A DNA stretch of 64,000 bases from Setaria digitata (GCA_003640385.1 RCAB01000011.1:62001-126000); one strand, 5' to 3'; numbered from the stretch's first letter, positions 1-14,082 are shown. Made by a program: numbers and translations. Notes: generated by a model not told the origin, from the letters alone.

Positions 1-1230
1 AGGTGTAGTCGCATGAGATCCAGTAAATAAGATGAAAAATGAAGTAATAAAAGATATAAATTGATGAAGATGGGAAAAGAATCGAAATGGCACAACATCC
101 AAGTATTCCGGACAGAAAACAATCTTGCAAAGGTTCAAATATTATCGTATGAGGCAGCATTGCTATACGCAATTTTATCCATCTAGAAATCAAATACTAT
201 CAAAATAGGTTCAACAGTTTATCAAAGAACCATAAATGATAGCTACATTCATCTCGAAGAGGAAACTTAGTTTAAATAAGCATTCAAACTTTACCACTAA
301 AACTAATTCAAATGGTTATGTTCACTAACATTGTGAAACTAGGAATTATTTAAATAATGAATCAAGTAGGTCTCTTTTGAAAATCTTAATACAAACCTGC
401 ATATTCGTTCATGGAAACTGTTCGGATCAAGTCTTGCTGTATTTTGCATAGCAGGTAAACCAGAAATGGCAATTTTCCATCCTCTTAAAACAAGTTTTTG
501 ACATTTAACTTTACATTTCGTGAAAGTCAATATTTGAAGTATTGGGTTAAAATGCTTAATAACTTTGATTTCTGGAATCAAAGATGCGCAGTAGAATATA
601 TTATTCATGTTTTTTTCTTGTGAACGATAGTACAAATATGCTTTATACTTTGTATTGTACATTAGTGGTATCGCAATTATTTCTAAAATAAAAATTGCAA
701 AAAGAGTACCTTTTGGCAAATGCAACACCGAAAAAATAATCCTCAGCAAGGTAATCACCGAAATTTTCCATACCACCAGCATCTTCTAAAGCGCATTTTC
801 TTATCAGTGATGACATTCCTGTAGAACAAATGAAGCGCAGACAATTCCCAGCTAAGTAAATACGTGCATGCCCTGTACCAAAATATACCTAAAACAAAAT
901 GAAAATAACTCAGCGTAATGAGGCCATTTTCCACTTCATTATTTTATCATTTTCCAAAAATTGCTAGTGCTCAAGCATGTGTAAATTAATGTACGATTTT
1001 TCCGATAAGAAAATAATGCAGCCTTAAAGGAAAGCGTTACTTTTTCAAGGTTAGCTCCGAAACCAGGTCTATCAGTGCAAAAAGGCATTTGTGTGACTAA
1101 TGCCACGTCATCGCTCATTGCATTCACCATATCCATCAAGGCATCCTCACGCACTAAAACAAATTATGAAATTTATTTCTCAATATTAAATGCTCTGATC
1201 CCTAAATTTAAAGTTCAACTAATAAAAATT

Positions 1231-1263
<33 letters not shown>

Positions 1264-2244
1264 CATACTGTAAATCCCGCTATCGCTAATCAAAATTAAT
1301 GGATATTTTGAGGCACGATATGCAGGCATCATATTGTCAATCTTTGGATTTAATCCCACATTGCCACCACCTAAGAAAAAACCACGAACCATACTTTCCA
1401 TTATGTTATGGTTTCATAAATTATCATAAAGATCATTACAATTAAAAAAAGGAAAACGAAATGAACTTAACACAAAAGAGGCTTGCATCAATATGTGGAT
1501 ATTTCAGCATTAGAGCTTCAACGACTTTCTGAGAGGGATCACTTGCATCATGCAAACAAAACAGTAATTCATACTGGAAATAAAATTTGTTCTCACCTTG
1601 TTTACTTTTTTTTTCAAACAAAAAATATTTAAGTATTTGCAACCTACATTCACAGCTTACTGCAGAGAAGTTCCTTAACCTAGAATTTCGAGAATTAAAG
1701 GTCTAGTTTAAATGGAAACTGGAATTATTGATATGTCAATTAACTGAATAGAACTTCTGGTTACGGAAAAGTGTACTTAGGCCATCTGAAATCCCTATAT
1801 TTATGATTAAACACGTATATCGTGACATCTAGAAAGTAACTTACACAATGATATTTTAATTTAAAAAAACTTTCAAGGTTAAAAAATAAATTTTCGTCAG
1901 TGCCAACTAGCGGTTTGATTATGGATACACCAACTGTATCGCTACTCATTGTTACCGGCCGATGCAAACGATATTTTCTGAAATAAAAAGAAAGTAGTGG
2001 GCATTCAAAAAGGGACTCAAAAAAATTATTTGAGACTATAAAGCTCCTTATATGTTACAAAGTTGCATATAAGAATATTTTGAAGGCAGTTTAAATATAT
2101 GTAATCAATAATAAAAGAAATGTACGCGTAGGAAATTGCGATGATATGAAGGGCATACAAGCCGCAAAGAAATAGGGAGATGCTGACTGCAATTGGGAAA
2201 GCACAACTTGAGATGAAATCCACGAATACAAGTGTGATTTGCAT
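1..2244 (-). CDS. UGCG: Ceramide glucosyltransferase (glucosylceramide synthase), 3' end beyond window
   Basis: Transfers glucose from UDP-glucose to ceramide at the Golgi membrane, the first step of glycosphingolipid synthesis (family GT21). Exons on the minus strand, in transcript order: 2244-2126, 1977-1845, 1573-1474, 1370-1269, 1153-1041, 888-710, 483-397, 182-1. All junctions keep phase. The first exon encodes a hydrophobic N-terminal anchor. Family landmarks follow in order: [14 protein letters not shown], the first aspartate motif [23 protein letters not shown], the second aspartate in [14 protein letters not shown], the third in AEDYFFG, and RICRW, which fits the Q/RxxRW catalytic signature. 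The last visible exon is hydrophobic and runs off base 1, so about 338 codons are seen of a family that is usually near 390-400. The start at 2244 is the first in-frame ATG after TTTCAG/CCTCAG acceptor-like sequence, so trans-splicing is likely. Family assignment is secure; which paralog is not. Confidence 0.93.
1235..1263. repeat. Poly(A) tract inside an intron
   Basis: Twenty-nine consecutive A on the plus strand, lying in the intron of the ceramide glucosyltransferase gene between the exons at 1153-1041 and 1370-1269. Length in such a run is prone to sequencing error. Confidence 0.9.
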
Positions 2245-4241
2245 CTGAGGCCATCTGAAATTCAATTATAATCATTTTTGCTAAACGTTTTAAATGCAAA
2301 GAAAAAGGCCAACATTTGCTAAAATGTTACCACGCCGCCACGTATGATAGAAGCGTGAAAGTTATGTTGCTTTTAAAAGTCCTGAAGGAAATGAAGCACA
2401 AAATATAGCTTTGTAATGACTGTAAAATATAGAAATATTCGCTTAAATTTACAAAGTAAAAAGACCCGAAGAACAAACTCTGTTAACTTTTAAATGTTAT
2501 TTTCATAAAAATCCACAATTGCAGAGTAATATTATTCCGTCCCAGAAATTATACCAGGCAATCTTATCGTTCAAAATTTTCAGCCTAATTTCTTTATTTC
2601 CTCTGTGATATTATCGACAGAATAATTAAATCTACTTAAATTTGCAATTCACATTGATTTTCTAATGTAATTGGAAATAACTATGTCCCGATATCATAGT
2701 AAAGACGAAAGAACTTACCTAATACCACATGAAACAACCCTATTTGTTCTTATACGTATATGAACTAAACTCAATTGATCAACACATCTGCAGATAAACT
2801 AGTTCGCTTTTGATTTAAAATGGTTCAGAAACGGTAAATGAGTGGGAAGCAAATTAGGACAACTGACAATATTTAGTGTCTTTGACACAACCTCAAGTGA
2901 ATTAAAAAAACACAAACAGCTACAGATCCTTCAATAAATAATTGACATTCAAATGCATGAAAGCAAAAATACATAACAAACAGCAAAAAAAAAACCCTCA
3001 ATATAAAAGTATGCAACTCCACAGGGATAAACAAATAAATAGTAGTTCAAATATCACTAAGAGAACAAAAAACAGATAGCAGAAAGAGGCAATCACTTCT
3101 GCAATGATCGTCACCATGTTTGCTTCATGATGAGTGAGAAAACTTTCGTGTGAAAAAAAAGTGCAACCAGCCAATTTTTACTGATCACTTTTCGCAAAAC
3201 CTAACGACAAACACTCCCACTCACCTCCTATTATAAATGAATCTAAGCAACACGAAATTACCTTTCGTCTGATTGACACATAAAAAAAAATACTTCGAAA
3301 AGCGATCACGATAAACAACAAAAGGATTAGGACCTAAAATCTAACAACAACATTTCTTTAATAGTCCAACCACAGAGAACAATGAATTTCTACTCCTCAC
3401 AGAAGGGGCTAAAAAAGATTTTAAACGTTCAAGATTTGCCAAATAATATTCATAATTTGACATCATTTTCCTGAAGCAGTGCAGTTTTCTGGAAAGTGAA
3501 GTTATGCTAAGAATATCATTAAAGAAATCTTAAATGCTCAACAGTAAAACTACAATCGCTATTTTAATCAGGATTCGATACTGGAAAAAATTTCCTTTCC
3601 TTCAAACTTTAGGCATTCTAATAGAAGAAAGCTAGCAACTTCATGTATCACTGCAGCAAAGAGAGAGAGAGAGGAGCAGAAAGAGAGAGCGAGACAGAAA
3701 AGACAGATATGTAAAGTTGAACACCATGTTCACTGTGAAATTATTTATAGGAATTCTGCAATATTTCACGAAAGTTTTAAATTACAATGCCAGCATAATT
3801 TACGCTGCAATCCTTGTTTTCCATAAGAGTTCTGATATGCGCTATAGACAACTGAAAAGAATATTTCTAAGAAAATCAAATTAATCCGTTCAATAAATAG
3901 TTGTTTTCTGGAATGAGAAACCGCTGATAATAGTGATTATATCTCAATTATATCTCTTGGTGAGTCACTCATACTTCAATCGACACCTCAATCAACACTT
4001 TAATTATCACCTGACATATTACTGCTGACGTATTACCTATAATATTTCTGTTTGATCAAAAATCAACTACTGTTTTGAATAAAAAATAGTACCAGTGAGG
4101 TTCGGTTTAATCCATAATGTTTGGATGTAAACTAATAGTCAAAAAAAACCGCAACTGCTAGGCTGACAGGAATCAAGAAAAAAATAATAATAATCTAAAT
4201 AATGATTAAAATAAAACTCTTTGAACCAAAATCTTGGTAGC
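2245..4241. other. Intergenic, VPS35 3' side to glucosyltransferase 5' side
   Basis: AT-rich sequence between two minus-strand genes. It should hold the 3' UTR of vps-35 and the promoter and 5' UTR of the ceramide glucosyltransferase. The only structure I see is a GA-rich simple repeat at about 3659-3703. No exon with supporting splice sites was found. Confidence 0.5.
3659..3703. repeat. GA-rich simple repeat
   Basis: A run dominated by GAGAGA units with a few interruptions, in otherwise AT-rich intergenic DNA between vps-35 and the ceramide glucosyltransferase gene. Confidence 0.7.
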
Positions 4242-7200
4242 TCATTCACTTATATAAATCGAAAGTATTACATTAAAGTAAGTGGTGATTTGTTCCGCTT
4301 CACTTGAGGGTTCCAGTTGCATAACTAATTCACGAATTTTTCCAATAACTTGGTTCAGTAAGTCGACTGTAGCCTGTAATTAGTAACATGTAGAAATCAA
4401 ATTTAAATTTATTCTGTGAAAATCTGGATTTTATTCGAACTAATTTTCTTTTACTTTGTTCCTTATATACGGAAATAATGATAATAATGATGATGATGAC
4501 AATAATCATAATAATAATAGTAATAACAATAATAATAATTAACAACAACAATAATTGATAATAATAATTAATAGTAATAATTAATATTAATAATAATAGT
4601 AACAATTAATAATAATAATTACTAATAATAATAATAGTAAAAACAAGACGGTTAAAGCCAACTTTATCACATCCAGCTTCATAAAAATAAAGATAATGAT
4701 TGAAGACGGTTATGTAAAGTTGAACTTGGACAATTGGATCCATGCACTGCGACGCAACACGTAAAGCTTTCTTCAAGCAGTTTACGACCTGCAAAAGAAA
4801 CATATTAGCTTGGTTATATATTATATTGTAATTATTTTCACAAGTCAATTTAACTCTACCGCATGTGTTGGAAGGATGAGTAAATCTTTCACATACTGGT
4901 TTCACCGTTCACTTTTATAACTATACAAAATCAGTATATGGCCAAATTAAAACCTGCACAGAATCTTTCATTGAGACATCCATGTCTGCTGTGTGACCGT
5001 TCCAGAACAAGTGTGCCTCAATGCAATATAAAACTGTGATTTTTTTTTTTAATATTAAATTTTATTTCCATGGCCTTCAGATAAATTTCATAAATTGTTT
5101 CTCGTACTCTGATTGCAGTATGAAGCAGTTAAGGTAGAGAACTTGATCTGAATAAAAAAAAATACCCACAGGATTGATACTGCTACTATCTTACTAAATA
5201 TTAGCTTCAACTAAAAAAGCACTAAAAAAATTTGCCAAACTTACTACTGAACAAATTGCTACGCATTGATCAGCTTTTTTGAAAAGCTTTGCTGAAGCAT
5301 GAGCACATTGAGTACGCAGCGGTTCGTGATTCTCTTCCGTGAAACATTTTACTCGCTCAAGTGTGCCTGGAGTTGGATTTTTTTTTAAATCAAACTCTTT
5401 GCAGTTGGTGTGAGTTCTTATAATTTTCATTTGGCCTTGTAGGATATGATTTAATACACAATACTGTTCTGAGTTACCTCCGTAGCTATCGCATTACTGT
5501 CCCTGCAAGCCTAATTTTGAAGAAATATTCAGTCAATATCACAACCAAAACAGTTTTGAGATTTTTTGTTCCGAACAAAAGGGCAAATATCGGCTACATA
5601 AATAATAAACATACCTATAAGTAGGGATATCGCCGCTAACTGTGCTCGACTATCAGCTACTTCCTCTTCATAAATGGAAAAAGCCTGGAAAAGAATATTT
5701 TTAGGTAGCGTAAATAGTGCAGCGCTATATCCATATGGCGTATACTTCAAAAATCTAAGTTACAAACCTTAGAGAAGAATTCATATGCAACTGTCACATT
5801 ATTTTCAAACTTGATTTGATCTGCTATCAATACTCCCTAAAAAATTTTGCCGGAGATTGCTTATTTTATGGTTTTTTTTTTTCGAATTTACAAAATAACA
5901 CAGCATTTCCTCTAAAACTTGCTTTATCATTAAATGATAATTATTAAATAAAAAATAATAAGATAAAATGATAAATCCACCATGCTTTAAATTAATTCTT
6001 TCAAACCTGTTAAAAAATTTGAACCTGTAAATATAATCGTATTGGTAACTGTGAAAGTTCCGCAGACGAAACCAAAGCGTCTACTGTTTGCATACAAAAA
6101 ACAAACATTTTGCGTAGTTTTGCATCGCGTTTTTCCTATAGTTGGAGGCTATTATAAACTCCATCAGCTGCCAGAACTTGAGGGAAAAAAGTAAAATGGG
6201 CAAAAAAATAGCCACGTACATAAATCTGCCACAAAAACCTCTATCTAAGAAAATGACAAACATCATCAGTTTCAGCTGCACAGCGAACAATTAGCTGGTA
6301 TAAAGCAAAAGTAATGGTAGGCAGTGAATATTGAATCCGATAACGTCCACCAGCACCAAAACGTTTCCTTACCGTACTGATTATCTGCAAATAATTGTAA
6401 ATGACAAATGATCAATGTTGTTGGAGGTACATGATACAAAAATTTATCCTAAATAATGATCATTTCCATCCTGTAAACTTCAACAATGCATATCATTAGG
6501 ATTGCTTTCCTAATTGTGCTTCTCAATTCTTATTGGGCGCATGCCTAATTTTTTTCGCCTTACTATTATAAGTTATTGAAATAGACCAAAAACTGTTGGT
6601 CAGTTGTTGGAGCATGGATCAAGTTAACAAATCGTGAAACAAGTGCTTGCTCATCAGCAAAGTCCTCATTCGTTCCTAAATCATCAGGTTGGTCTTCTTG
6701 ATCCACCAACAACGGCTCAATTAAATTCAACAGTTTCTCTACTGCCTCCATTGTAGTCAAAACCGCATCCTACAATACGAGAAATAACACGCAATGTTTA
6801 TTACAAGGACCCTTTGACCCGAATAAAAAAAAAAAAAAAATCGCCGGAAAAAAAGCGTTGTTAAATTGATCAAATGGAATTTCCAAAATTTTCGTAATTT
6901 AATAATATGTTCTTCTCGAATTTGAAAATTCGATCCATCTGTTAATGCATGTCACTATAGTAAAGGAAGAAGCCAAAAAAAAAACATGCATTTTCCACCA
7001 TTTTCTGCAAGACATACGCTGCTGCCTGAGTCCTACCACGATAATCCATCAATTTTAAGACATCACCATAGTGTTCCAGCTGGAGCAGTTTGTCAATGTC
7101 ATTGTATTGATCCACTGGGATTCGCAAGATTTTCATAATTTCACGACCAACAGTGCTATTGTATGGTGCTCTACAAAAAAAAAAAAAAAAAAAAAAANTT

Positions 7201-9848
7201 TCGAACATCTTAGTGAAGATAACTCTATGATGAAAGTATCGATAAACAGACCTGCATCAAACATATAAATTCAGCTAAAAAATCCTTCTAGGCTGATTAT
7301 CTTTACAAAAATAAGAGGAAAAAATTAAAAACAATGGTTTTAAAACAGTGCAACTTTTAATTGAAAGCAAACAGAACAATAAAATCTCAAATTAATTCAC
7401 CTCAACAACTTAAATTTAATAAAGACATTTGCTGTTATAGTGAATACCATATCAGCATAATCGGTATTTTCTGGATAACATTTTAAAGCAAAATTGACCA
7501 GAGTGGTCTAAAAATTGATATCAGTTATTTTACATACATACTAAAAAAAAGTAATCTAATCTTTACAGTAATGTCAAATGCATTAAGAAATATTTTAAAA
7601 AGAAACAGTAAAGGATAAACATCGGCTATTCTAAACACGTCAAAGCAAATTCCAAAAAAGACCTGCAGTGAAACCGCATCTTCAGCTAACATTCCTTCTC
7701 TACTCATTATCACAGACTCCGTTTGCTTTGAAAAAATATCAAATAGTGGCAAATCGTTAGGAATTTCAGCACCATCAGATGATACATAAATGGCAAGACG
7801 ATCAATTAAAGCTATGAAAACGTTTTTTATCTGTAAATAAATTATGACAGATATTAATCTGATTTAAGCCTACATTGAAACCTATATATTGAATGGAATC
7901 AAAGAGAATTAGAAGTAAAAATTAATTTACCTGTACACCCTGATCCAGTTCAGAGCAAGCATGGAGGAATTCATGCAAAGTTGCCAAGTGGTACTCATCG
8001 GGGAAAACTTGGATAACACATTCCATGAGATATTCTTGGGATATCGCATCCTTACATGACACTGCTTGCTCTAGGATTCCTGGCAACACAATCTAAAAAT
8101 AAAAAAATTTATTTTTCACATTAAACCTTGTTAATTTCAGACAAATATTAAAAATTTGAAAAAAAAAGGTCGTGAAATCAATAACCACAACAACCACTAC
8201 TTTTTAAAGTTTCAAAAATGCTTTGATGTTCTTCCAAATGTGCAATAACTAGAATGTTTGGAACAAACCTTGCGATAGGTGTCAACATTAAGATTTTCCA
8301 GCTGGGATAGTCGAACAAGATTTGTTCCTACCAAGATCCGCAACTCTCGCCGTTCCCGTTCACGTTTGTCCTTTTCTCGACTTGGCCCTTGGTGTTGCAT
8401 TCGAACCCATAATTTATTCATTTCAGCGAAGTTCACCATAATGAAATCGATTGCATCTCGTACATCACCATGATCGCTACTAAACTTTAACAGGCCGTGA
8501 TCGAGTTTTTGATAGACTAACGAAACAAAAATCGATCATCAAGTAAGCAGTATTTTTGTAGCAAGGTTCAAAAAGAAGAGAAAAGCCTTTATTAGGCTAC
8601 AGAATTTAGAAGACAAAAATCTAAAAACAAGACCTAAAGAAAAAATAAATCTAAAAGGCAAAGGTAGAAGCTGTAGACTGCAATTATAATTAAATAATAG
8701 AGACGAAACGGACTTATTATTCTCTGGTGTGTCGGGCAACAGATTTCTGGTGCACTGCAGCAAATAATTACGCAAAAAAAGACCGCGGAGTGGGTGCTGT
8801 ACACCGCGACACATTTCAACTAAGTCCTTCAGTATATCTCGAGCATTTGCCTCTCCTAACCTTATGTATACAACCCCAACAGTTACTAACAAATACCTGC
8901 AACATGTTCCATTTTGAAAGATGACATAATAAAGAACTATTAATGAACAGAGATTTTGAATGAATTTCTAAATTATAAATAGATAGTTTAAAAAAAAAAA
9001 ATCATAATAAAAACGGAAAGAGGAAGAAATGCATCATATCGGAATATATCATTTAAAATGATGCACGCTTATTATTTGCTTGTGACACAAATATTTTTAT
9101 CTAATAAAATTTTGATATACGCAGTAGCAACGAAAACTTACAAACGAGGGATAACATTGCCAGCATACTGGACAAGCTCGTATAAATCAGCGACCTTTCT
9201 CCCTTTCTCATAATCTTCCGTGAGATGCGTTTCCAAATGTTGCAATTCATTCGTCACATCGACGTCTGAAAGATTTTTTTTTTTTTTTTTTGTAATATAG
9301 AAAAATCCACACAGAATCTACAGCAGAGAGAACTTTTTATGAATATTAGAAGGTGCAAGACGTTCTACTGAGAAGAGGTATCAGGAAAAGTAAAGGACAT
9401 TCTAACATAAGCAGCTTAAAAGAAACAATATACTAGAGGTTTAAAATAGTACGAGTACCATATTCTCTTGTACTAGTGTGAAGAGAAGATAATGCTGCGG
9501 AGCCATCATAATATGCCTTCCTATTAACTTGTGATATTATTAGATGTGCTATTTTATCGTTCCAGACAATAGCTAGCAGGAAATTCCATAAAAACCGATC
9601 TACTGAATTTTGGCACAGGATATTGAAAATCTAAAGTGCTTACAAAGCCTGTAGTAGTACTTCGGAGTAAGTGCACCGGTACGTAATTCTGCAAGCATCT
9701 GCGACGCATGCTTTAGTGCATCCATTAGAATGCCTTTATCCAAACATCGCTTCATTTCGAACGATAAAGATCGCACCGCAAGGCATGTTTCTTCCAGCAA
9801 TTTCTCTTGCTCTGACTTCAGCATAAGGCTGTCATCGTTCTTCGTCAT
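4242..9848 (-). CDS. vps-35: VPS35, core subunit of the retromer complex
   Basis: Scaffold of retromer, which recycles cargo from endosomes to the trans-Golgi network and plasma membrane. Exons in transcript order: 9848-9644, 9265-9142, 8896-8710, 8484-8269, 8092-7931, 7830-7663, 7507-7401, 7170-6999, 6769-6587, 6384-6262, 6135-6025, 5836-5768, 5684-5615, 5366-5245, 5016-4954, 4788-4663, 4373-4242. They sum to 779 codons plus stop, close to the roughly 790 of animal VPS35. Landmarks: [10 protein letters not shown] and [10 protein letters not shown] near the N terminus, the PRLYLL motif that contacts VPS26, [51 protein letters not shown] then FGAGG, and [11 protein letters not shown] near the C terminus. 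The start at 9848 follows an AAATTTAG acceptor by a few bases. Two junctions are uncertain: the acceptor near 8484 (8479 also fits) and the donor near 6999. Identity is very secure. Confidence 0.96.
4464..4640. repeat. AAT/ATT trinucleotide microsatellite
   Basis: Imperfect AAT and GAT trinucleotide repeats over about 175 bases, inside the last intron of vps-35 (between the exons ending at 4663 and starting at 4373). It makes spurious open frames of Ile, Leu and Tyr. Confidence 0.8.
7175..7198. repeat. Poly(A) run ending in a single N
   Basis: Twenty-three A followed by one undetermined base, in the vps-35 intron just before the exon starting at 7170. The acceptor of that exon lies right beside the run. 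Unlike the other two N positions, no flanking duplication is visible here. Confidence 0.85.
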
Positions 9849-10603
9849 TGCTTTTCCTAAATTTAGTCTTCACTTATTTTTATAGTATATCATTTCTTAC
9901 AGGCAAAGCAGTTGTTTCATGAAAAACTGTAACAGATATCAGAAATACTGCAATCGATAATCAACTTTAAAAAGAAAAAAAAAAAAAAGGAAAGATCCAC
10001 CAACTGAAAATAAAGACATCTGTCCACCAAATCAAATCCTATCCTAACTATTTAAAATAAAAAAGTTTTTCAAACCATTTTCGTTTTGGGAACAAAAAAT
10101 CAAACAAACCATTAAAAAAAAAATCTGCTCAAACAAAGACTGAAATCAGGTGAACATTTCCAGAATACACTGAGAGGTATATAAATTTACTGTAATTCTT
10201 AGAAACTGTAAGCATAGAAATTATCATAATTTGTGAGTTCAATAATCAGTATTATTTAAGACAGATGAAACACAACCTGCATTCAAATATAAGTGCATAA
10301 AAGGAGAAAGAATGATGTAGGGAAAAAGATTCAAAGCTCAGAAGTATCAACAATGATTGAAGCTATGAAAATTAAGACTAGAAACTAAATCTATTATGAA
10401 GTGAACTATGATAGCTTAATTGTTTTAGATATCACATTAAAAGTGAATAGTGAATGACTATAAACCGAGAACAGCGAAACATAATCTACAACAGACCATT
10501 GCTGCTAAGATGAATAGTAAAAGTCATAATACTGAAGAAAGGACAAATATACTTCCTATACACATTGAAATCCAACGAATCACTATAATATTCCATTTCC
10601 ATA
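9849..10603. other. Intergenic, UGT 3' side to VPS35 5' side
   Basis: AT-rich DNA between two minus-strand genes, expected to carry the UGT 3' UTR and the vps-35 promoter. It contains an A-rich run near 9970-9988. I see no supported exon or RNA gene. Confidence 0.5.
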
Positions 10604-13600
10604 TTATTTCTCACTTTTTTTCCTTAATAGTTCCCTTACTAGCTTTACGCTAACGTAATAAATCACGAACAAAATTGCAAATATCATAAATATCACGAAT
10701 AAAATGATGTCCACCAAAAAATACTGCAGGGTATTCAATTCATCAGCGCCCGAACGAGCATGAGGAACCTAGAATAACTGCCGCCAAATATCCCTTCATG
10801 TACCACAACAGAAAAAAACTCACTTCACTAACAAATACAAACAAAAGCTAAACGAAAAAAGTAGTGACTCTTTTTTTGAAATAAATTACAGTAAAATTAA
10901 AAAATTTTTTTGAGCAAATAGTTTTCGGAACCAAAATAACAGCTAAATCTTTTGTTACTCCCTTCACAAAAAGTGTAGAACAACTTTCTAGACTTAGCCC
11001 AAATTATATTCATATAGCCAATCGCTTTTTTAAAGGACAAACTTCACTATGGCGTTCAATAAATTCCACCCAAAAAGTTGAATGATTTAGTTCCGTGTAA
11101 GGCACATTTGTAATCATGTCCTGGAAGATGAGAATATCTCTTTTGTACCTGTAAAATGAAACATATATTTGATTCCTATACTGCAAAAGATTAACTCAAT
11201 TGAACATAACAAACTTCAAAACAAAGTTGCTGAAAAATCACGGAGAACTTTAAATTTAAAAGCACATCTTATAAATAACGAAGAGGTCGAAGATTATCTA
11301 GGAAGAAGATATATTCCAGAACTGGAATCGGTATTTAAGAATGTAAACCTCTCAAAGAATTTAATTTGAAAAATAAAACTTTCATTGGATTATAAATTTT
11401 CCGGACAACTTTCACAATATTTTCTTCACTGAAGTCTTGTTTCTCAAGCAATATGCCAACATTTCGTGTTGTCAACCGCAGCAAATTGTCATAACCAGAG
11501 GCAGTCAATGGATAGCCTATCACAGGCACACCATGCCAAATGCTTTCAATAACACTATTTAGGCCACCATGTGTTATGTGTGCTCGCGCTTTCGGATGTC
11601 CTGAATAGGCATACAATTTGAAAAGGAGAAAACTTAAAACTTTATTATGCAGTACGAATTACTTTCCTTAATTAACTGGGTAAATGCCCTCTCAATTCAA
11701 ATTCATTTATATTACTGTCAACATGGCATCTGAAAACCAATGCTTGTAATAACCTAGTAAATCCTGTTGTGGAAGCCAATTTGCAGTGTATACATTAATG
11801 GGTAAGTCTAAAATAACTGGACCATTATATTGCCAAATAAAATATATTTCAGGCATTCTAGCAAATGCTCGAACAAAGCTCTTCTGAAATTTTTAGCGGA
11901 TTATGATTTGTTACTTGTTACGTTTCAGAAAGATTCGAAATAAAAACTAACAACTACAAAGTTCGGTGCAAGATCCCACTGTGCTGTAAAGCCCGTCGTG
12001 AACAATATGAATCCATTCCTTTCATCAGCTTTGTCAATAAAAGTACGCCACTCCTAAAAGGTATCGCAACATTTATTTTTTCAAGCATGGGAAAAATCAC
12101 TTGAATACAGTAATAAAAAAAAACTGCTGTAAAAAGTGATGAAATTCCTAAAGTAAAACACGACTTCTACATAAGCAATCAATTTTTGCAGCAAATATAG
12201 TCCTAATAATTATAAACCGAATGTATAACAGGGCAGATAATCAGCTATAAACGAATATGTCCAGAAACATACCCTGTTTAGCGGATTTGCTTTGCGACAT
12301 TCGATGCCCCCAATAAAAGTAACTCGTGGCATATAAGGTCGAGCGAAATCGAAGACCTGTGGTGTGTTAACAAAATTAATTGAAGCATTCCGTTCGATGT
12401 AAAATACATTCGGTATCACGTCTGAGTAATGTTTCTAAAATCACCAGATTTATAACAAACCTGTTCAAGAAAGCAAATTTAAATTCATTTATTCCGAAAT
12501 TCCTAAACTGAAGAAGTAATGAGCAGGTGAATGCCAGGTAAAAAAGTAAATAAAAAAGTACAATCGACTAAATTTCTGAATTCTTCCCCTCAGCTTTGTG
12601 AATTCGTTATCTTACTTTGAACAGTTTATCGATTCTTCTCAGAATCAATTGTTGATGAATATAAAGAGCCCGAAAATATGAAGCGAAGTTATAGAATCGC
12701 TGTAGGAAGGTAAGGTCGTCAGTGAATCTGGAATTCAAAATGAATATAAATATCACCAATTTGTAAAGCAGCCTGAAACAGCAAGACATTTTATCATTTC
12801 AATTCAACTTTAAAACAAAACAGAAAAGAATGTGAATAATTTGATAGGTCCATAATTGAAAGTAAAGTCATACCTAGAACCAGGAACAGGTAAATAACTT
12901 GGTGGACTAGGGCTCTGATTGATCCAAGCTGATTCGGTACGTAAAGCAGTCATTGACCAGTAAATAAAGGTACTCTTTCGCAAGCCAACCAACAACAAAC
13001 CACATGGATTATACAGATCATCCAGAATTACTGTTGTGAAATTTCTAGTCACTAAGACATCAAATTCCTTTTTATGTATTAACAAAACCTAAACAATAAT
13101 TGAAATTATAAGAAATGATAGTGTCTGAGACTACAGAAAAAAATTGAAAACGATAACGCTGGCGCGAAATATCTCATCAAGAAATCAAAAAAATTCTATC
13201 CAATCCTTCCAAACAGTGTTTGATTGCAATCAACAAAATGCTAAATTTCTTGCAACAAAACTTCCTGTTTTGAGATTTGTTTTTCTTTGAAGTGATATAT
13301 GGAAGGAAAAGACGAACTGATTTTAAAAAATGACGGCTGGTTAAATCATTAATTTTACTGTTTTCTATTACGACCATTACCACTCAGTTCCAGAATTTCC
13401 GTATAAAAAATAAGCACAAATCTAACTTGTTCACACATTTTAATGCTAGTTAACCATGCCGTTGTTTGTTGCGCGTCATCATTGAAGTCAGTTTTCCATA
13501 TACGAAAATGTGTTGAGTGATTTCGATACAAATATAAATCGTTAATATCCTGATTTAACAGTTTCACCCTCCAAAAGATTTCATCTACTCCTCTCGGGAG

Positions 13601-14082
13601 ACTGATTTTACTCTGAAAAACACAACAAAGCGGATCAGATTAGAATTTATTCGTCCTTCTAAGAAGTTTAAGTGAAACAACCAGTAGCTTTTTGAAGCAC
13701 ATAACAAATGGAGCACACAGCAAATGAGAAAGCGAAAGATGAAAAGGTGAGAGTGAATTAGCTTGATGCATTCAGAATGGCAGGAGACAAAACTGTCACA
13801 ATAAATGAAAAGTGCCATTTAGCTGCTCGTACTCTTATTTCCTTCCAGATCGCAAAAACAATTGATCTTGTGCTCACAGGAATGAAACTATACGGAAGAC
13901 ACCTTACGGAAGCCATATTCGACCCAAGTGATGTTGTGTCCTCGACTTATCAACTCTTCAGCGAGAGTTCTCATCGTAAACCGATGAACGGGAAACAACG
14001 AGCTCGGCAAGATCAATATGTTTGCTGCTTTAGTTGTATTTAGAAAAGACAGGACGAGCAGCGTAACAATGAAAGGACCCAT
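10604..14082 (-). CDS. UDP-glycosyltransferase (UGT family), type I membrane enzyme
   Basis: Family GT1 enzyme that would conjugate sugars to small lipophilic molecules in the ER lumen. Exons in transcript order: 14082-13903, 13612-13427, 13088-12874, 12727-12616, 12434-12273, 12053-11958, 11883-11754, 11600-11380, 11148-11043, 10768-10604; about 524 residues, the usual length. The first exon begins with a signal peptide ([16 protein letters not shown]) and the PVHRFTM region that should hold the catalytic His. WLPQQDLL and [13 protein letters not shown] mark the UGT signature. The last exon encodes a transmembrane helix ([20 protein letters not shown]) and a lysine-rich tail, as in ER-retained UGTs. 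After GVPVIGYPL the usual Asp-Gln donor-binding pair is replaced (TASGYDN). The junction 11380/11148 is out of phase by two, so a small sequence error or a missed splice site lies there. Paralog identity is unknown. Confidence 0.93.

Noticed and set aside
4330..4905. Minus-strand open frames rich in Ile, Leu and Tyr
   Set aside because: They read through an AAT microsatellite in a vps-35 intron; only the parts matching VPS35 are coding.
10450..10653. Plus-strand open frame of 67 codons
   Set aside because: It runs antisense to the last UGT exon, whose membrane helix and tail are clear.
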